Part shown: positions 30,968 through 40,195 of the stretch, one piece after another
How positions within the stretch are numbered: position 1 is the first letter of the stretch
How the letters are laid out: every line of letters begins with the position of its first letter
From: Prochlorococcus sp. AG-347-K17
Lineage (GTDB): Bacteria > Cyanobacteriota > Cyanobacteriia > PCC-6307 > Cyanobiaceae
Length of the DNA stretch: 64,000 nt
Reading direction: 5' to 3'
Assembly: GCA_003281385.1 (NCBI GenBank)
Contig: QCCE01000005.1
Span: 62,001 to 126,000 of the forward strand
The notes under the pieces: generated by a model
What the model was told of the DNA's origin: nothing
The model's input: the letters and a program-made list of their open reading frames with translations, nothing else
The model's database searches: none
Position numbers and translations under genes: made by a program

Positions 30968-33262
30968 ATGGAGAGCATTCAATTAAACGTCACAGGAATG
31001 AAGTGCGGAGGCTGTGTTAGTACTGTTGAAAAAATATTGAATAATTCTGATGGTATTGAAAATGTTTCTGTTAACTTGCTTACTGAAAGCGCATATTTTG
31101 AAATTACCCAGAAACATTTAGAAATAGAAACTATTCTGGACAATTTAAAAGAGAATGGTTTCCCATCAAAGATTTACATAAATGATTTTTCAAAAAAAAT
31201 AAATCAAGCAGAATTAGAAAAAAAAAAGAAGTGGAATAATCAATGGAAAAAATTAACTTTTGCCCTATTGCTACTATTATTCTCAGGTTTAGGTCATCTG
31301 GCAGAAGGAAGATATATAAATTTTCCAATATTAGGTAATATATTTTTTCACGCTTCATTAGCAACTTTAGCTCTATTATTTCCTGGCAGAGGAATTATAA
31401 TTAATGGATTTAAATCATTTATCAAGAACCATCCGGATATGGATTCTTTAGTAGCTCTTGGAGTGTTGAGTGCATATACAACAAGTCTTCTATCTTTAAT
31501 ATTTCCTGCCACTGGTTTTCCTTGTTTTTTTAATGAACCAGTTATGCTTCTAGGCTTCATACTGATTGGGCGTTTCTTAGAAGAAAGAGCAAGATATCAA
31601 ACTGGTTCATCTATTGGAGAATTATTAGATCTTCAACCTGAAATGGCAAATGTCTACACTAAGGACAATCTAATAAAGTCAATAAGAGTAAACGCTTTAA
31701 GGCCTGATCAAGAGATTCAAGTTTTAGCAGGTGACAGAGTACCTGCTGACTGCATTGTGACCCAAGGTAATTCATATGTTGATGTTTCTCATATTACTGG
31801 AGAATCCAAACCTATCGAAGTAAAAAAAGGCGAAAATCTATCTAGTGGATCTTTAAATCTTAATTCAACTCTTAGACTTAAAGTACAAAAAGTTGGAGGA
31901 GATTCTTCTCTTGCAAAATTAGTCAATCTTATTGAGTCTGTAAACGCTAGAAAACCTCGCATTCAAAGAATTACTGATGAAATTGCAGGTAAATTTACTC
32001 ATTTTGTACTTATTTTTGCTACTTTAACATTCTTTTTTTGGTGGAAAGTGGCAAGAAATATATGGCCTGATTTATTAAGTCAAAATCATGAATTCATCAC
32101 TCACTCAAGCCATACACTTCATAGTTCTCTTGGTAGTAATGCGGAGAATTTTCTGAGTTTAGCAATTCAATTGTCAATTGCTGTTTTAGTAATAGCTTGT
32201 CCTTGTGCATTAGGTTTAGCCACCCCAACTGTAATCACGGTCGCATCAGGTAAAGCAGCAAAAAAAGGGGTTTTATTTAAAGGCGGGGACAAAATAGAGA
32301 TGGCTTCAAAAATTAATCACATTATTTTTGACAAAACAGGTACTTTAACAAAAGGTAAGCCTTTCATTGTTGATTATAAAAATAATGATGACCACTCATT
32401 TTTATTAAGAATAGCCGCCAGTTTAGAAAAGGAAAGTAGACATCCGATAGCGGATGCCTTAATTCAAGAGGCAAAAAAGCAAAATTTAAATTTATTTCCA
32501 ATAAAAAAAATTGTCACTCATTCAGGTCGAGGTATTTCTGGAGAACTTGAGTCAATTGATGGACTTATTAATATTGGAAATATTGAATGGCTTCTAAGGA
32601 AAGGAATAATTATTGATAGTGATGCAAAAAAAGTCATTGAAAATGAAGAAACAAAAACGAACACTATCGTCGGAGTAAGTATCGATGAAAAGTTATTAGG
32701 TTTTATTTTACTCGGAGATTTGCTCAGAGATGATTCAGTTAAAACAGTTCAAAATTTGAGGGAAAATAAATTTAAAATTAATATTTTAAGTGGAGATAGA
32801 AAAGAAACAGTTTTAGCTTTAGCAAAAAAAATTGGTTGTAAAGAAACAGAAGTAAAATGGGATCTTCTTCCTGAAATGAAGCTAAAGACTATAGAAAATT
32901 TAAAAATTAATAATAAAGTAGCAATGGTTGGTGATGGTATTAATGATGTCCCAGCCTTAGCATCCTCAGACTTAGGAATTGCAGTGGGATCAGGTACTCA
33001 AATAGCCAAGGCAAATGCAGATGTAGTATTGATGGGAGATCAATTAAATGGATTACCCTATGCCTTAAATCTTGCAAAAAAAACTATAAGAAAAATAAAC
33101 CAAAATCTAACATGGGCTTTTGGTTACAACTTGCTAGCTATACCTTTAGCCGCAGGCATTTTATTCCCTGAATACGGTATTCTTCTTACTCCCTCAATAG
33201 CAGCATTATTAATGGCTATTAGCTCTATTACAGTTGTAATTAATGCTTTATCTTTGGATTAA
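30968..33262 (+). CDS. Copper-type P1B ATPase (heavy-metal exporter/importer)
   Basis: The 764 residues start with an HMA domain with GMKCGGC (C13, C16). Eight membrane helices are expected; the membrane metal site is CPC in VIACPCALGLATP. TGES, DKTGTLTKG (phosphorylation Asp), SRHPIADAL (HP motif) and GDGINDVPAL are all intact. This fits Cu(I) transport as in cyanobacterial CtaA/PacS, which deliver copper to plastocyanin; which of the two it is cannot be told. tmk starts immediately after the stop, so the genes are linked. Confidence 0.93.
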   Translation: MESIQLNVTGMKCGGCVSTVEKILNNSDGIENVSVNLLTESAYFEITQKHLEIETILDNLKENGFPSKIYINDFSKKINQAELEKKKKWNNQWKKLTFALLLLLFSGLGHLAEGRYINFPILGNIFFHASLATLALLFPGRGIIINGFKSFIKNHPDMDSLVALGVLSAYTTSLLSLIFPATGFPCFFNEPVMLLGFILIGRFLEERARYQTGSSIGELLDLQPEMANVYTKDNLIKSIRVNALRPDQEIQVLAGDRVPADCIVTQGNSYVDVSHITGESKPIEVKKGENLSSGSLNLNSTLRLKVQKVGGDSSLAKLVNLIESVNARKPRIQRITDEIAGKFTHFVLIFATLTFFFWWKVARNIWPDLLSQNHEFITHSSHTLHSSLGSNAENFLSLAIQLSIAVLVIACPCALGLATPTVITVASGKAAKKGVLFKGGDKIEMASKINHIIFDKTGTLTKGKPFIVDYKNNDDHSFLLRIAASLEKESRHPIADALIQEAKKQNLNLFPIKKIVTHSGRGISGELESIDGLINIGNIEWLLRKGIIIDSDAKKVIENEETKTNTIVGVSIDEKLLGFILLGDLLRDDSVKTVQNLRENKFKINILSGDRKETVLALAKKIGCKETEVKWDLLPEMKLKTIENLKINNKVAMVGDGINDVPALASSDLGIAVGSGTQIAKANADVVLMGDQLNGLPYALNLAKKTIRKINQNLTWAFGYNLLAIPLAAGILFPEYGILLTPSIAALLMAISSITVVINALSLD

Positions 33263-33904
33263 ATGAAAGGAAAATTTATCGTTATTGAGGGTATTGATGG
33301 ATGCGGTAAAACTACCCAAATAGATGAACTATCAAAATGGTTACCTAATAGTGGTCTAATAAAAAAAGGGTCTAAATTAATCACAACAAGAGAGCCTGGA
33401 GGCAGTCTTTTAGGAAAAAAACTTAGAGGACTAATTCTTGATAATAATGAAAATAACAAGCCTTCATCTCTTGCAGAATTATTGCTTTATTCAGCGGATA
33501 GAGCTGAACACGTTTCCAAAATTATTTCACCTGCTTTAAATAACAATGATTGGGTAATAAGTGATAGATTTTCCGATTCCACCCTGGCTTATCAAGGTTA
33601 TGGAAGAAATATAAATTTAGAAATAATTAAAAATATTGAATCTATTGTATGTCAAGGAGAAGCTCCTGATCTAACTTTTTTCTTAGAAATTTCTCCAGAA
33701 GAGAGCATATTCCGAAGAAAAAATGAAATTCCTGATAGAATTGAATCAGAAGGCGTTAAGTTTTTAGAAAAAGTAAATGAAGGTTTCAAAATAATTGCAA
33801 AAGAAAAAAACTGGAAAGTAATATCTGCCTCACAAAACATTAAAACTATTTCTAATCAAATTAAAGAGACCTTACTAAACAATTTTCCAAACACAAATGA
33901 TTGA
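33263..33904 (+). CDS. tmk: Thymidylate kinase
   Basis: Tmk converts dTMP to dTDP. The 213 residues contain the P-loop [11 protein letters not shown] (near 9-19), [11 protein letters not shown], and [15 protein letters not shown]. The ATG is directly after the stop of the copper ATPase. It overlaps holB by 8 bp, as in the common tmk-holB pairing. Confidence 0.96.
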   Translation: MKGKFIVIEGIDGCGKTTQIDELSKWLPNSGLIKKGSKLITTREPGGSLLGKKLRGLILDNNENNKPSSLAELLLYSADRAEHVSKIISPALNNNDWVISDRFSDSTLAYQGYGRNINLEIIKNIESIVCQGEAPDLTFFLEISPEESIFRRKNEIPDRIESEGVKFLEKVNEGFKIIAKEKNWKVISASQNIKTISNQIKETLLNNFPNTND

Positions 33905-34859
33905 TGTTAAAAAAAATAATTTTTTATTGAATAAAGAAGTCAATACTTGTCTCAATAACATAATTCAAAAAAAATCATTTGCTAATGGTTATATATTTTA
34001 TGGTCCTGAAGGAGTAGGTAAAAAGCAAACGGCTTTTCAATTTATTAAAGAGATTTTCAAACAATTTTCACGAAGCGATAATGTTGAAGAGATAATCACC
34101 AACAATAACCATCCTGATTTTTTAATTATCGAACCTGATTCTCTTTTGGCAACTAAAAGTTCTGAAAGTACCGATCGTGAAAAAAAAATAAAAAGTGGAT
34201 CTGAGATTATTAAAATTGCTCAAATACGTCATATAAAAACTTTTCTTAGTCAAAAATCAATATCTTCAGAAAAAAAAATTGTTTTAATTATTGATGCACA
34301 CCTCTTAAACGAAGCAGCCTCAAATTGCCTTTTAAAAACCTTAGAAGAACCTAGCAACGGCATTTTAATTTTACTAACATCCAATTTACACCTTCTCCTA
34401 GATACGATTATCTCAAGATGTCAAATCGTCAGATTTCGATCCTTTTCTAGTAAACAAATAAAGTCTATTTTTAAAGAATATTTAGACACTTCACAATTAA
34501 AATTTAATACAAAATTAAAATTTGAAGATTTAATAAATTCTGCAAATGGATCTCCAAATCAATTATTGAAAAATATTGAAATTTGGAATGATTTTTCAGA
34601 TGAAATTATAAGTAAATTAGATTCTCCAATTAAAAATAGTCTAGAAATATTAGAAATATCTAAATTAATATCTGATAAATTAGACATTTATCAGCAGATT
34701 TTTTTAGTAAATTTAATTCAAACTATTTGGTGGAAGAATACAAAAAATATTGGTTTAGTTAAAAAACTTGAAAATTTAAAATACTTATTAAGAAAAAACA
34801 TCCAACCAAGGTTGGTTTGGGAAATTACTTTATTAAAAATCTTAATAGAAGATATATGA
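33897..34859 (+). CDS. holB: DNA polymerase III delta' subunit, divergent
   Basis: The 320 residues show an AAA+ clamp-loader fold: [17 protein letters not shown] (P-loop region), [26 protein letters not shown] (Walker B and sensor-like) and [14 protein letters not shown]. Zinc-ligand cysteines of the delta' module are absent; only scattered cysteines remain. The second half is AT-rich and divergent. It follows tmk with an 8-bp overlap and ends 2 bp before the convergent rpaA stop. Confidence 0.9.
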   Translation: MIDVKKNNFLLNKEVNTCLNNIIQKKSFANGYIFYGPEGVGKKQTAFQFIKEIFKQFSRSDNVEEIITNNNHPDFLIIEPDSLLATKSSESTDREKKIKSGSEIIKIAQIRHIKTFLSQKSISSEKKIVLIIDAHLLNEAASNCLLKTLEEPSNGILILLTSNLHLLLDTIISRCQIVRFRSFSSKQIKSIFKEYLDTSQLKFNTKLKFEDLINSANGSPNQLLKNIEIWNDFSDEIISKLDSPIKNSLEILEISKLISDKLDIYQQIFLVNLIQTIWWKNTKNIGLVKKLENLKYLLRKNIQPRLVWEITLLKILIEDI

Positions 34860-34861
34860 AA

Positions 34862-35644
34862 TTAATCTGCAGCAGAATTTATCAGATTAGGATTTCTAGC
34901 TTGAATAAAATCTTTCATAGCAGTTTCAACCTGAGAACCAATAGGTAACTCAAGACAATATCCAGCACCATATACAGTTTTTATATAAATAGGCTTACGT
35001 GGGTCAGGTTCGAGTTTAGTGCGTAAATGTCTAATATGAACTCTTATTGTCTCAATATCATCATCAGGCTCATATCCCCATACTTCTTTAAGAATCAATG
35101 CTGGCGATACAGTTTGGCCGTGCCTCTGCAAAAGACAATGAAGCAGTTCAAATTCAAGATGCGTTAATCTAATAGGAGATTTAAACCAAATTGCTTCAAA
35201 TCTTTCAGGAACGAGAGTTAAAGGGCCATAATTTAATATTTCTTGTTGGTTACTAGAATTCAATTGTGCTCTGTTGGTTCTTCTTAATAAAGCTTTTATG
35301 CGTACATGTAGTTCTTCTAGATCGAATGGTTTAGTGATGTAATCATCTGCTCCAGAATTAAATCCAGTCACTTTATCTTTGAGACCACCTAAAGCAGTTA
35401 TCATCAAAATTGGGATATTTGATGTTCTTTCATCTCTTCTTAGTCTTTGACATAAAGTTAATCCATCAACACTTGGTAGCATTAAATCTAGAAGTATTAA
35501 ATCTGGTGAATATTGAAGAGCTAAAGCTTGACCTTTTATTCCATCTTCAGCTTTTTGAACATCGAAACCAGAATGTTCTAAATGCCTAGCCACCAAATCA
35601 CGCATATCACGATCGTCTTCAATTAAAAGGATTGAAATTTTCAT
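34862..35644 (-). CDS. rpaA: OmpR-type response regulator RpaA
   Basis: RpaA is the circadian output regulator phosphorylated by SasA in cyanobacteria. The 260 residues have the receiver with D53 in [36 protein letters not shown], then the linker [19 protein letters not shown] and winged helix [18 protein letters not shown] with [12 protein letters not shown]. The linker and helix match RpaA closely. It has 405 bp of upstream sequence without a gene, by far the longest leader region near a regulator in this window. Confidence 0.92.
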   Translation of the reverse strand: MKISILLIEDDRDMRDLVARHLEHSGFDVQKAEDGIKGQALALQYSPDLILLDLMLPSVDGLTLCQRLRRDERTSNIPILMITALGGLKDKVTGFNSGADDYITKPFDLEELHVRIKALLRRTNRAQLNSSNQQEILNYGPLTLVPERFEAIWFKSPIRLTHLEFELLHCLLQRHGQTVSPALILKEVWGYEPDDDIETIRVHIRHLRTKLEPDPRKPIYIKTVYGAGYCLELPIGSQVETAMKDFIQARNPNLINSAAD

Positions 35645-36049
35645 ATTTATAAACTATTAAATTAAAATTAAGTTTTAGTAATATGATTCTCTCAAGAATT
35701 TATAAAGATTGCTGAATTAGTGTAAACAATTTTATCAATTAGATTTATCAAATAATTTAACTACCGCAAGGGATTAAGGAGAAATTGATAATTTTTAAAG
35801 GATTTAAATTTCACAATTTCTTTCGATTTAATTTACTTTTTCTTAATAATTTGAAAAATATTAATAAAATAAATTATTAAATTTGTAAAATATTTAATCC
35901 AAATTGCAATTGAAATAAGAAATTTAAAAATGAAATTAATTTGTAATACTCATTTTTCAAAGATTACTTAACTTATTTTTCAAGTTTTTGATTTCGCCTG
36001 AGTGTTTAAACTAATAATTTTGTTTATATTAAAAAAAATTGAATTATCT
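35645..36049. other. Gene-free AT-rich region between rpaA and an unknown gene
   Basis: This 405-bp stretch separates divergent rpaA (minus) and the gene at 36050 (plus). It is almost all A/T; the only G+C-richer element is CTACCGCAAGGGATTAAGGAG near 35761. I see no tRNA, no ORF above 20 codons worth calling, and no clear hairpin. It must hold the rpaA promoter. A small RNA is possible but not visible as such. Confidence 0.5.
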
Positions 36050-36409
36050 ATGAAAAAAAAGTCTATTTTATATTCTGATTTATCGAAAAAACAACTAGAA
36101 AATCTTAAGGAACTTTACATTCAAAAAAAAGTTGAATCGATGAGTCATCTAGAACTTAAACAGTATGTACTAGAAATTATTTCTCATCAGATAAACGATA
36201 CTATTGGTAATGAAGAGGAAATGGAAGCATGGAGAGAAATGTCAGATTTTTTTGGAGACCAATTTGAAATAATTATCCTAGAAATACAAACCAAATACGT
36301 TGACGAAAAAAACGTTCTTGAAACAGAAATAGATTCTCAGAAGCAAAGAATAAAATTACTTGAGAAGAATAGTTTAGATCAAGAAAAAACAGATATGTGG
36401 GATGACTAA
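36050..36409 (+). CDS. Unknown protein with charged, coiled-coil-like C-terminus
   Basis: The 119 residues from ATG at 36050 begin MKKKSILYSDLSKKQLENLKELY. The sequence is hydrophilic and Glu/Lys-rich, with a probable helical coiled coil in the last 50 residues (KNVLETEIDSQKQRIKLLEKN). An upstream TTG-type extension to 36002 is less likely. I do not recognise a family. The composition (WREMSDFFGDQFE in the middle) looks like a real protein. It lies beside the tRNA-Asn scar region. Confidence 0.6.
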   Translation: MKKKSILYSDLSKKQLENLKELYIQKKVESMSHLELKQYVLEIISHQINDTIGNEEEMEAWREMSDFFGDQFEIIILEIQTKYVDEKNVLETEIDSQKQRIKLLEKNSLDQEKTDMWDD

Positions 36410-36520
36410 AATTTCCTAAATGTTGTAGTAATTCAAACAACATAAACAAAATTATGTCTTATTTTTTTAAAATGATATTCAATCAAAGAGTTTTTTTATT
36501 TTTTGGAGAATAAAGAAAGT

Positions 36521-36538
36521 GTTCTAATTACTGTTCTT
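36521..36538 (+). repeat. 18-bp direct repeat, copy 1
   Basis: GTTCTAATTACTGTTCTT. It matches copy 2 at 36600-36617 in 16 of 18 bases, with start-to-start spacing of 79 bp. Each copy itself has two GTTCT half-sites 12 bp apart, the layout of a protein-binding direct repeat. It is seen directly; function unknown. Confidence 0.55.
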
Positions 36539-36599
36539 TAAAAAAAATATTTTTTATTATATAATACAATGCATAAGGCCATATTTGATTATTTTAAAT

Positions 36600-36617
36600 G
36601 TTCTATATACTGTTCTT
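36600..36617 (+). repeat. 18-bp direct repeat, copy 2
   Basis: GTTCTATATACTGTTCTT. It differs from copy 1 only at the two central bases (AT against TA). It has the same two GTTCT half-sites 12 bp apart. No promoter is evident immediately downstream on either strand. Confidence 0.55.
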
Positions 36618-36680
36618 AATATTATATCAAATATACTTTATTTTTATTTAGCTAACTACTATTTGACAAAAAAGAGGTCT

Positions 36681-36708
36681 AAAAAAGTCACCTTTTTAGG
36701 GTGACTTT
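36681..36708 (-). terminator. Intrinsic terminator downstream of the tRNA-Asn fragment
   Basis: On the minus strand a 9-bp stem AAAGTCACC / GGTGACTTT with a 7-base loop runs into a T tract (complement of 36681-36686). It lies about 25 bp past the duplicated tRNA 3' end. Its spacing mirrors that of the second terminator to the intact tRNA. Confidence 0.75.
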
Positions 36709-36730
36709 GGATAACTTTTTGGTATTTATA

Positions 36731-36749
36731 AACTCCCCGGGCGGGGTTC
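36731..36749 (-). repeat. Displaced copy of the tRNA-Asn 3' end (putative attachment-site remnant)
   Basis: On the minus strand, GAACCCCGCCCGGGGAGTT matches the last bases of tRNA-Asn plus the next two bases (36919-36937) in 18 of 19 positions; the single mismatch is C for T. The orientation is the same. It is an isolated G+C-rich patch in AT-rich DNA, and no other part of the tRNA is present. Confidence 0.7.
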
Positions 36750-36868
36750 ATGTTGAGTAGTAGATACCAGTTATGACCTACTTTGAACTAATAAATTTTA
36801 GAAAAGTATATTTTAGACGAAGAAAAGACGAAGATTTTTGCAATATTAGTATTTAATATTTCTTTCAT

Positions 36869-36892
36869 AAAAAAAGACCCCTTGTGGGATCT
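36869..36892 (-). terminator. Intrinsic terminator of tRNA-Asn
   Basis: On the minus strand a 7-bp stem AGATCCC / GGGGTCT (one T:G pair) with an ACAA loop is followed by seven T. It starts 28 bp after the 3' end of tRNA-Asn. Confidence 0.8.
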
Positions 36893-36920
36893 AGTGAGTT
36901 GAAATGAACAATAAAAAGAA

Positions 36921-36992
<72 letters not shown>

Positions 36993-37002
36993 ATATAGAA
37001 TG

Positions 37003-37032
37003 AATTTAGCTCTTTAAAGTACCTTATGACAA
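37003..37032 (-). promoter_or_regulatory. Possible promoter of tRNA-Asn
   Basis: On the minus strand TTGTCA (five of six matches to the -35 consensus) and TAAATT are 18 bp apart. The latter ends about 10 bp before the tRNA 5' end. Spacing and position fit a sigma-70 type promoter; the -10 box is weak. Confidence 0.4.
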
Positions 37033-37041
37033 GTATAGGAG

Positions 37042-37728
37042 TTAATTATATTGAAATTTTGATGGTTCTTGCCAGCTAGATAAAAAACCATTTTTCAACT
37101 CTGCTACTGAATCAGCATAAGTTAATTCTTCATAACGATGAGTAATCCATAAAGCTGATAAAGGTTTTTTATGGTCACTTGTAAGATTTTTAATAGTCTG
37201 TAAAACTTTTAATTGGCTGGTTTGATCAAGTAACGCTGTAGGCTCATCTAAAAGAATAAAATTTCTATTACTAATCAGAGCGCCTGCAATAGTTAAGCGT
37301 TGTTTTTGTCCACCACTCAAAGTATGAACTGGCCTTTTTTCAAAACCAGTCATTCCTACCTGATCAAGCACATATTCAATTTTTTTATTAATTTCATTTT
37401 GACTTATATTCTGATTAATATTAATCAGAAGTTCACTCCTACAATTTGGCATCAATATTTGATGATCAGGGTTTTGAAACACCATGCCAACATTCGCATT
37501 AGAATCAATTGCACCATTTTTTGGTTTGATTATTCCATTAATTAATTTTAAAAGAGTACTTTTTCCGCTTCCGTTTTTACCTACGACCATCCAAAATCCA
37601 GGTTTTTTTATTGAGAAGTTACATTTAAAAATTAAATTTTCTTTCTCTCCAGGATATGAAAAAGAAACATCTTTAAATTTAATATGAGGTGTTTCACTTT
37701 CAAGGGATTCTCGCATTAGTTCTATCAA
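37042..37728 (-). CDS. ABC transporter ATPase, ECF (CbiO/EcfA) type
   Basis: The 228-residue nucleotide-binding subunit has Walker A GKNGSGKST (about 50-58), Q-loop GMVFQNPDHQI, ABC signature TLSGGQKQRL, Walker B FILLDEPTALLD and switch His in WITHRYEEL. The FQNPDHQ segment is typical of ECF-transporter ATPases for vitamins or metals. The T component and substrate-binding S component are not in the window. It overlaps the upstream UPF0367 gene by 4 bp. Confidence 0.87.
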   Translation of the reverse strand: MIELMRESLESETPHIKFKDVSFSYPGEKENLIFKCNFSIKKPGFWMVVGKNGSGKSTLLKLINGIIKPKNGAIDSNANVGMVFQNPDHQILMPNCRSELLININQNISQNEINKKIEYVLDQVGMTGFEKRPVHTLSGGQKQRLTIAGALISNRNFILLDEPTALLDQTSQLKVLQTIKNLTSDHKKPLSALWITHRYEELTYADSVAELKNGFLSSWQEPSKFQYN

Positions 37729-37997
37729 TCTATATCAAGAGAAAACCCTGGTCTTTTAGCTCCTCCTGCTACTGAAGATTTTTCATATATCTGTACAGAA
37801 ATGATTTCTTTTGCTCTTACAGTAATTAATTTATCTTTCACTTTGTCACAACTTAATTCGATCAAGTTTGAGGATTCTAAAGTTTCATTCATAGCAGTTT
37901 TTATTTCATCATAAATTCTTTTAACATTATCAAATTCTTTCTTTTGAATTGAAAGTGGAAAAGGCGAATATCTCAGACTTAGTTCCAGAGAATACAT
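37725..37997 (-). CDS. UPF0367 family protein
   Basis: This 90-residue soluble protein starts MYSLELSLRYSPFPLSIQKKE and ends IISVQIYEKSSVAGGAKRPGFSLDID. The SPFPLSIQ start and the end segment YEKSSVAGGAKRPGF match the small cyanobacterial UPF0367 family of unknown function. It overlaps the ATPase gene by 4 bp (translational coupling) and is divergent from cysK with a 153-bp gap. Confidence 0.8.
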   Translation of the reverse strand: MYSLELSLRYSPFPLSIQKKEFDNVKRIYDEIKTAMNETLESSNLIELSCDKVKDKLITVRAKEIISVQIYEKSSVAGGAKRPGFSLDID

Positions 37998-38150
37998 AAT
38001 AATTATAAAAACTACCTCTTATAATAGTAAATTTTTTTATGCAGAAAGTTATTTTAAATTAAATTCTTTTGAAAAAATTTTATAAAAGATCTGTAAATAC
38101 ATTTATCATGTAGTTAGGAGATTGTATTTTTAAATTTAAAAAATCATTTC

Positions 38151-39119
38151 ATGGAAATAGCAAATGATATAACTTCTCTTGTTGGAAATACCCCGTTAGT
38201 TAAATTAAATCGAATTAGAAAGCATTTTAATTGCTATCCAGAAATAATAGCCAAACTAGAAAGTTTCAATCCATCAGCGTCCGTTAAGGATCGCATCGCT
38301 TATTCAATGTTATGTAAAGCAGAAGAAGACGGATTGATAAAACCAGATAAAACAACGTTGATTGAAGCTACAAGTGGGAATACGGGCATCGCATTAGCAA
38401 TGGTTGCTGCAGCAAAAGGCTATAAATTAATATTAACTATGCCGGATACGATGAGTATTGAGAGGAGGGCAATGTTGAGAGCATATGGAGCTGAATTACA
38501 GTTAACACCTGGGAAAGAAGGAATGAAAGGAGCTTTAGATTTAGCTAATGAGTTATCTTCAACCATTACAAATAGCTATCAATTTAATCAATTTGAAAAC
38601 TTTGCTAATCCAGATATTCATGAAAAAACAACGGCTCAAGAAATATGGTCTCAATCCAATAACAATTTGGATGGACTAGTTACAGGAGTAGGAACAGGAG
38701 GGACAATCACTGGTTGCGCACGTTTCTTGAAAAAAGTTAATCCTAATTGCAAAATTTATGCTGTAGAGCCAAAAAAAAGTGCTGTGATTTCTGGAGAAAA
38801 AGCAGGATCTCATTCAATTCAAGGAATAGGAGCAGGTTTCGTCCCGAAAGTACTGAATACTAAATTAATTGATGAAATTATAAAAATAGATGACGATGAA
38901 GCATTTTATTATGGGCGTTTATTAGCTCGATTGGAAGGCCTTTTATCTGGCATAAGTAGCGGTGCAGCTCTAGCAGCAACTATTAAAATCGGTGAAAGGA
39001 AAGAACTAATTAACAAAAGATTGATAGTTATTCTTCCAAGTTTTGGTGAAAGATATTTATCAACAGCAATGTTTGAATCTAATACTTCAATTCAAGCCAG
39101 ACAAGATGGTTATCTTTAA
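38151..39119 (+). CDS. cysK: Cysteine synthase A
   Basis: CysK makes cysteine from O-acetylserine and sulfide with PLP. The 322 residues include the PLP lysine in NPSASVKDRIA (K46), the substrate loop EATSGNTGIA (about 72-81), and the glycine-rich phosphate loop TGVGTGGTITG. The C-terminal LLSGISSGAALAA is present. ATG start at 38151. The J-domain gene follows after 16 bp. Confidence 0.95.
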   Translation: MEIANDITSLVGNTPLVKLNRIRKHFNCYPEIIAKLESFNPSASVKDRIAYSMLCKAEEDGLIKPDKTTLIEATSGNTGIALAMVAAAKGYKLILTMPDTMSIERRAMLRAYGAELQLTPGKEGMKGALDLANELSSTITNSYQFNQFENFANPDIHEKTTAQEIWSQSNNNLDGLVTGVGTGGTITGCARFLKKVNPNCKIYAVEPKKSAVISGEKAGSHSIQGIGAGFVPKVLNTKLIDEIIKIDDDEAFYYGRLLARLEGLLSGISSGAALAATIKIGERKELINKRLIVILPSFGERYLSTAMFESNTSIQARQDGYL

Positions 39120-39135
39120 TCCATAATTTATAAAA

Positions 39136-39813
39136 ATGGGAAAAAATTTATATGAAGAATTAGGCCTTAAAAAAAACGCTACCAGAAGTGAAATCAAATC
39201 TTCATATCGCTCTTTAGTAAAGCAACATCATCCTGATACGGGGGGGGAAAAAGAACGATTTCTTGCGATACAAAATGCCTGGGAGACTCTAAATGACCCT
39301 ATCAAAAAAGAACAATATGATAGAAGTTTTGTCTCTTCTAGTTCATCATTTGATTCATTAAATGAAAATTGGGAAAAAAAAATTAATTCAAAAAAATATA
39401 ATTCGTCAATTAAAGACAAAGAAGTTGAAACATGGATTAAAGAAATTTACACTCCAATAAATAGATTAATTAGTCAAGTAATTAAGCCTTTGAACAACGA
39501 AATCAAAGAACTATCTGCGGATCCCTATGATGATCAACTAATGGAAAATTTCTGTAGTTACATAAATCTTTCACAAAAGAAAATAGAAAAAGTTGAAAAA
39601 ATTTATAACAAAAAAATAGTTCCAAAGTCTATTTCAGCTTTAGGCCTAGATCTTTATCATTGTTTTTCACAAGTTAAAGATGCACTATCAGAATTTGATA
39701 GATATACACAAGGTTATGTAGATAATTACTTATTTGATGGTAAGGAAATGATTAAAGAAGCAAAAAGAATCCAATCAAAGATGTCTACAGATAAAAAAAA
39801 TAAAAACTTTTAG
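39136..39813 (+). CDS. J-domain (DnaJ-like) co-chaperone
   Basis: The first 70 residues form a J domain with HPD in LVKQHHPDTGGEKERFLAIQNAWETLND. No G/F region or zinc finger is seen. The remaining 150 residues are lysine-rich and unlike DnaJ, so it is a type III (J-only) protein that recruits a specific Hsp70. The client is unknown. It lies after cysK and converges on ndhO. Confidence 0.87.
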   Translation: MGKNLYEELGLKKNATRSEIKSSYRSLVKQHHPDTGGEKERFLAIQNAWETLNDPIKKEQYDRSFVSSSSSFDSLNENWEKKINSKKYNSSIKDKEVETWIKEIYTPINRLISQVIKPLNNEIKELSADPYDDQLMENFCSYINLSQKKIEKVEKIYNKKIVPKSISALGLDLYHCFSQVKDALSEFDRYTQGYVDNYLFDGKEMIKEAKRIQSKMSTDKKNKNF

Positions 39814-39823
39814 ATACAAAACT

Positions 39824-40060
39824 TTATTGCAAATATTCTTTAAGTTGTTCTAATTTCAACCAAACATCTGGAACAGGTCTGCGCCATCGAATCTGAGCAT
39901 ATTCGTCTTTGACTGAGAGAATCTCTCCAGGACCTTCAAACACATAATTAGGTAAATCGTGATCACTAGCTAGAGCCTCGATACTTTTTATATAATTTTC
40001 TCTATCGACAAAAACTAAGCTTCCTTTCTTGAGAGTTTTCTTTGGAATAGAATCTGTCAT
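39824..40060 (-). CDS. ndhO: NAD(P)H-quinone oxidoreductase subunit O (NdhO)
   Basis: NdhO is a small regulatory subunit of thylakoid NDH-1 near the ferredoxin site. The 78 residues match: LKKGSLVFVDRENY near the start, the GPGEILSVKDEYAQIRWRRPVPDVWL core and LEQLKEYL end. It starts 135 bp from the divergent epimerase gene and ends 10 bp from the J-domain gene. Confidence 0.92.
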   Translation of the reverse strand: MTDSIPKKTLKKGSLVFVDRENYIKSIEALASDHDLPNYVFEGPGEILSVKDEYAQIRWRRPVPDVWLKLEQLKEYLQ

Positions 40061-40195
40061 AATAAATTCAAGAAAGTTATTTGATACACATTATACAAAA
40101 ACTTGTTGGAAAAATATTAAAAAAATTTATACCGGAATAATAATTACAAACGTCTAAAAAATTTAATAGCCTTAAATGATAAACATCAATATGAT

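Larger units (their letters stand above)
36410..36920. other. Non-coding region beside tRNA-Asn with scar-like features
   Basis: This 511-bp region contains no convincing ORF. It holds a pair of near-identical 18-bp direct repeats (36521 and 36600), a terminator hairpin (36681-36708), a displaced copy of the tRNA-Asn 3' end (36731-36749) and a second terminator (36869-36892). It is the only convergent junction in the window that is not tightly packed. These items are listed separately. Confidence 0.7.

Noticed and set aside
36521-36617. The GTTCT repeats as LexA (SOS) boxes
   Set aside because: LexA boxes are inverted repeats; these half-sites are direct repeats with 12-bp spacing and no SOS gene lies nearby.
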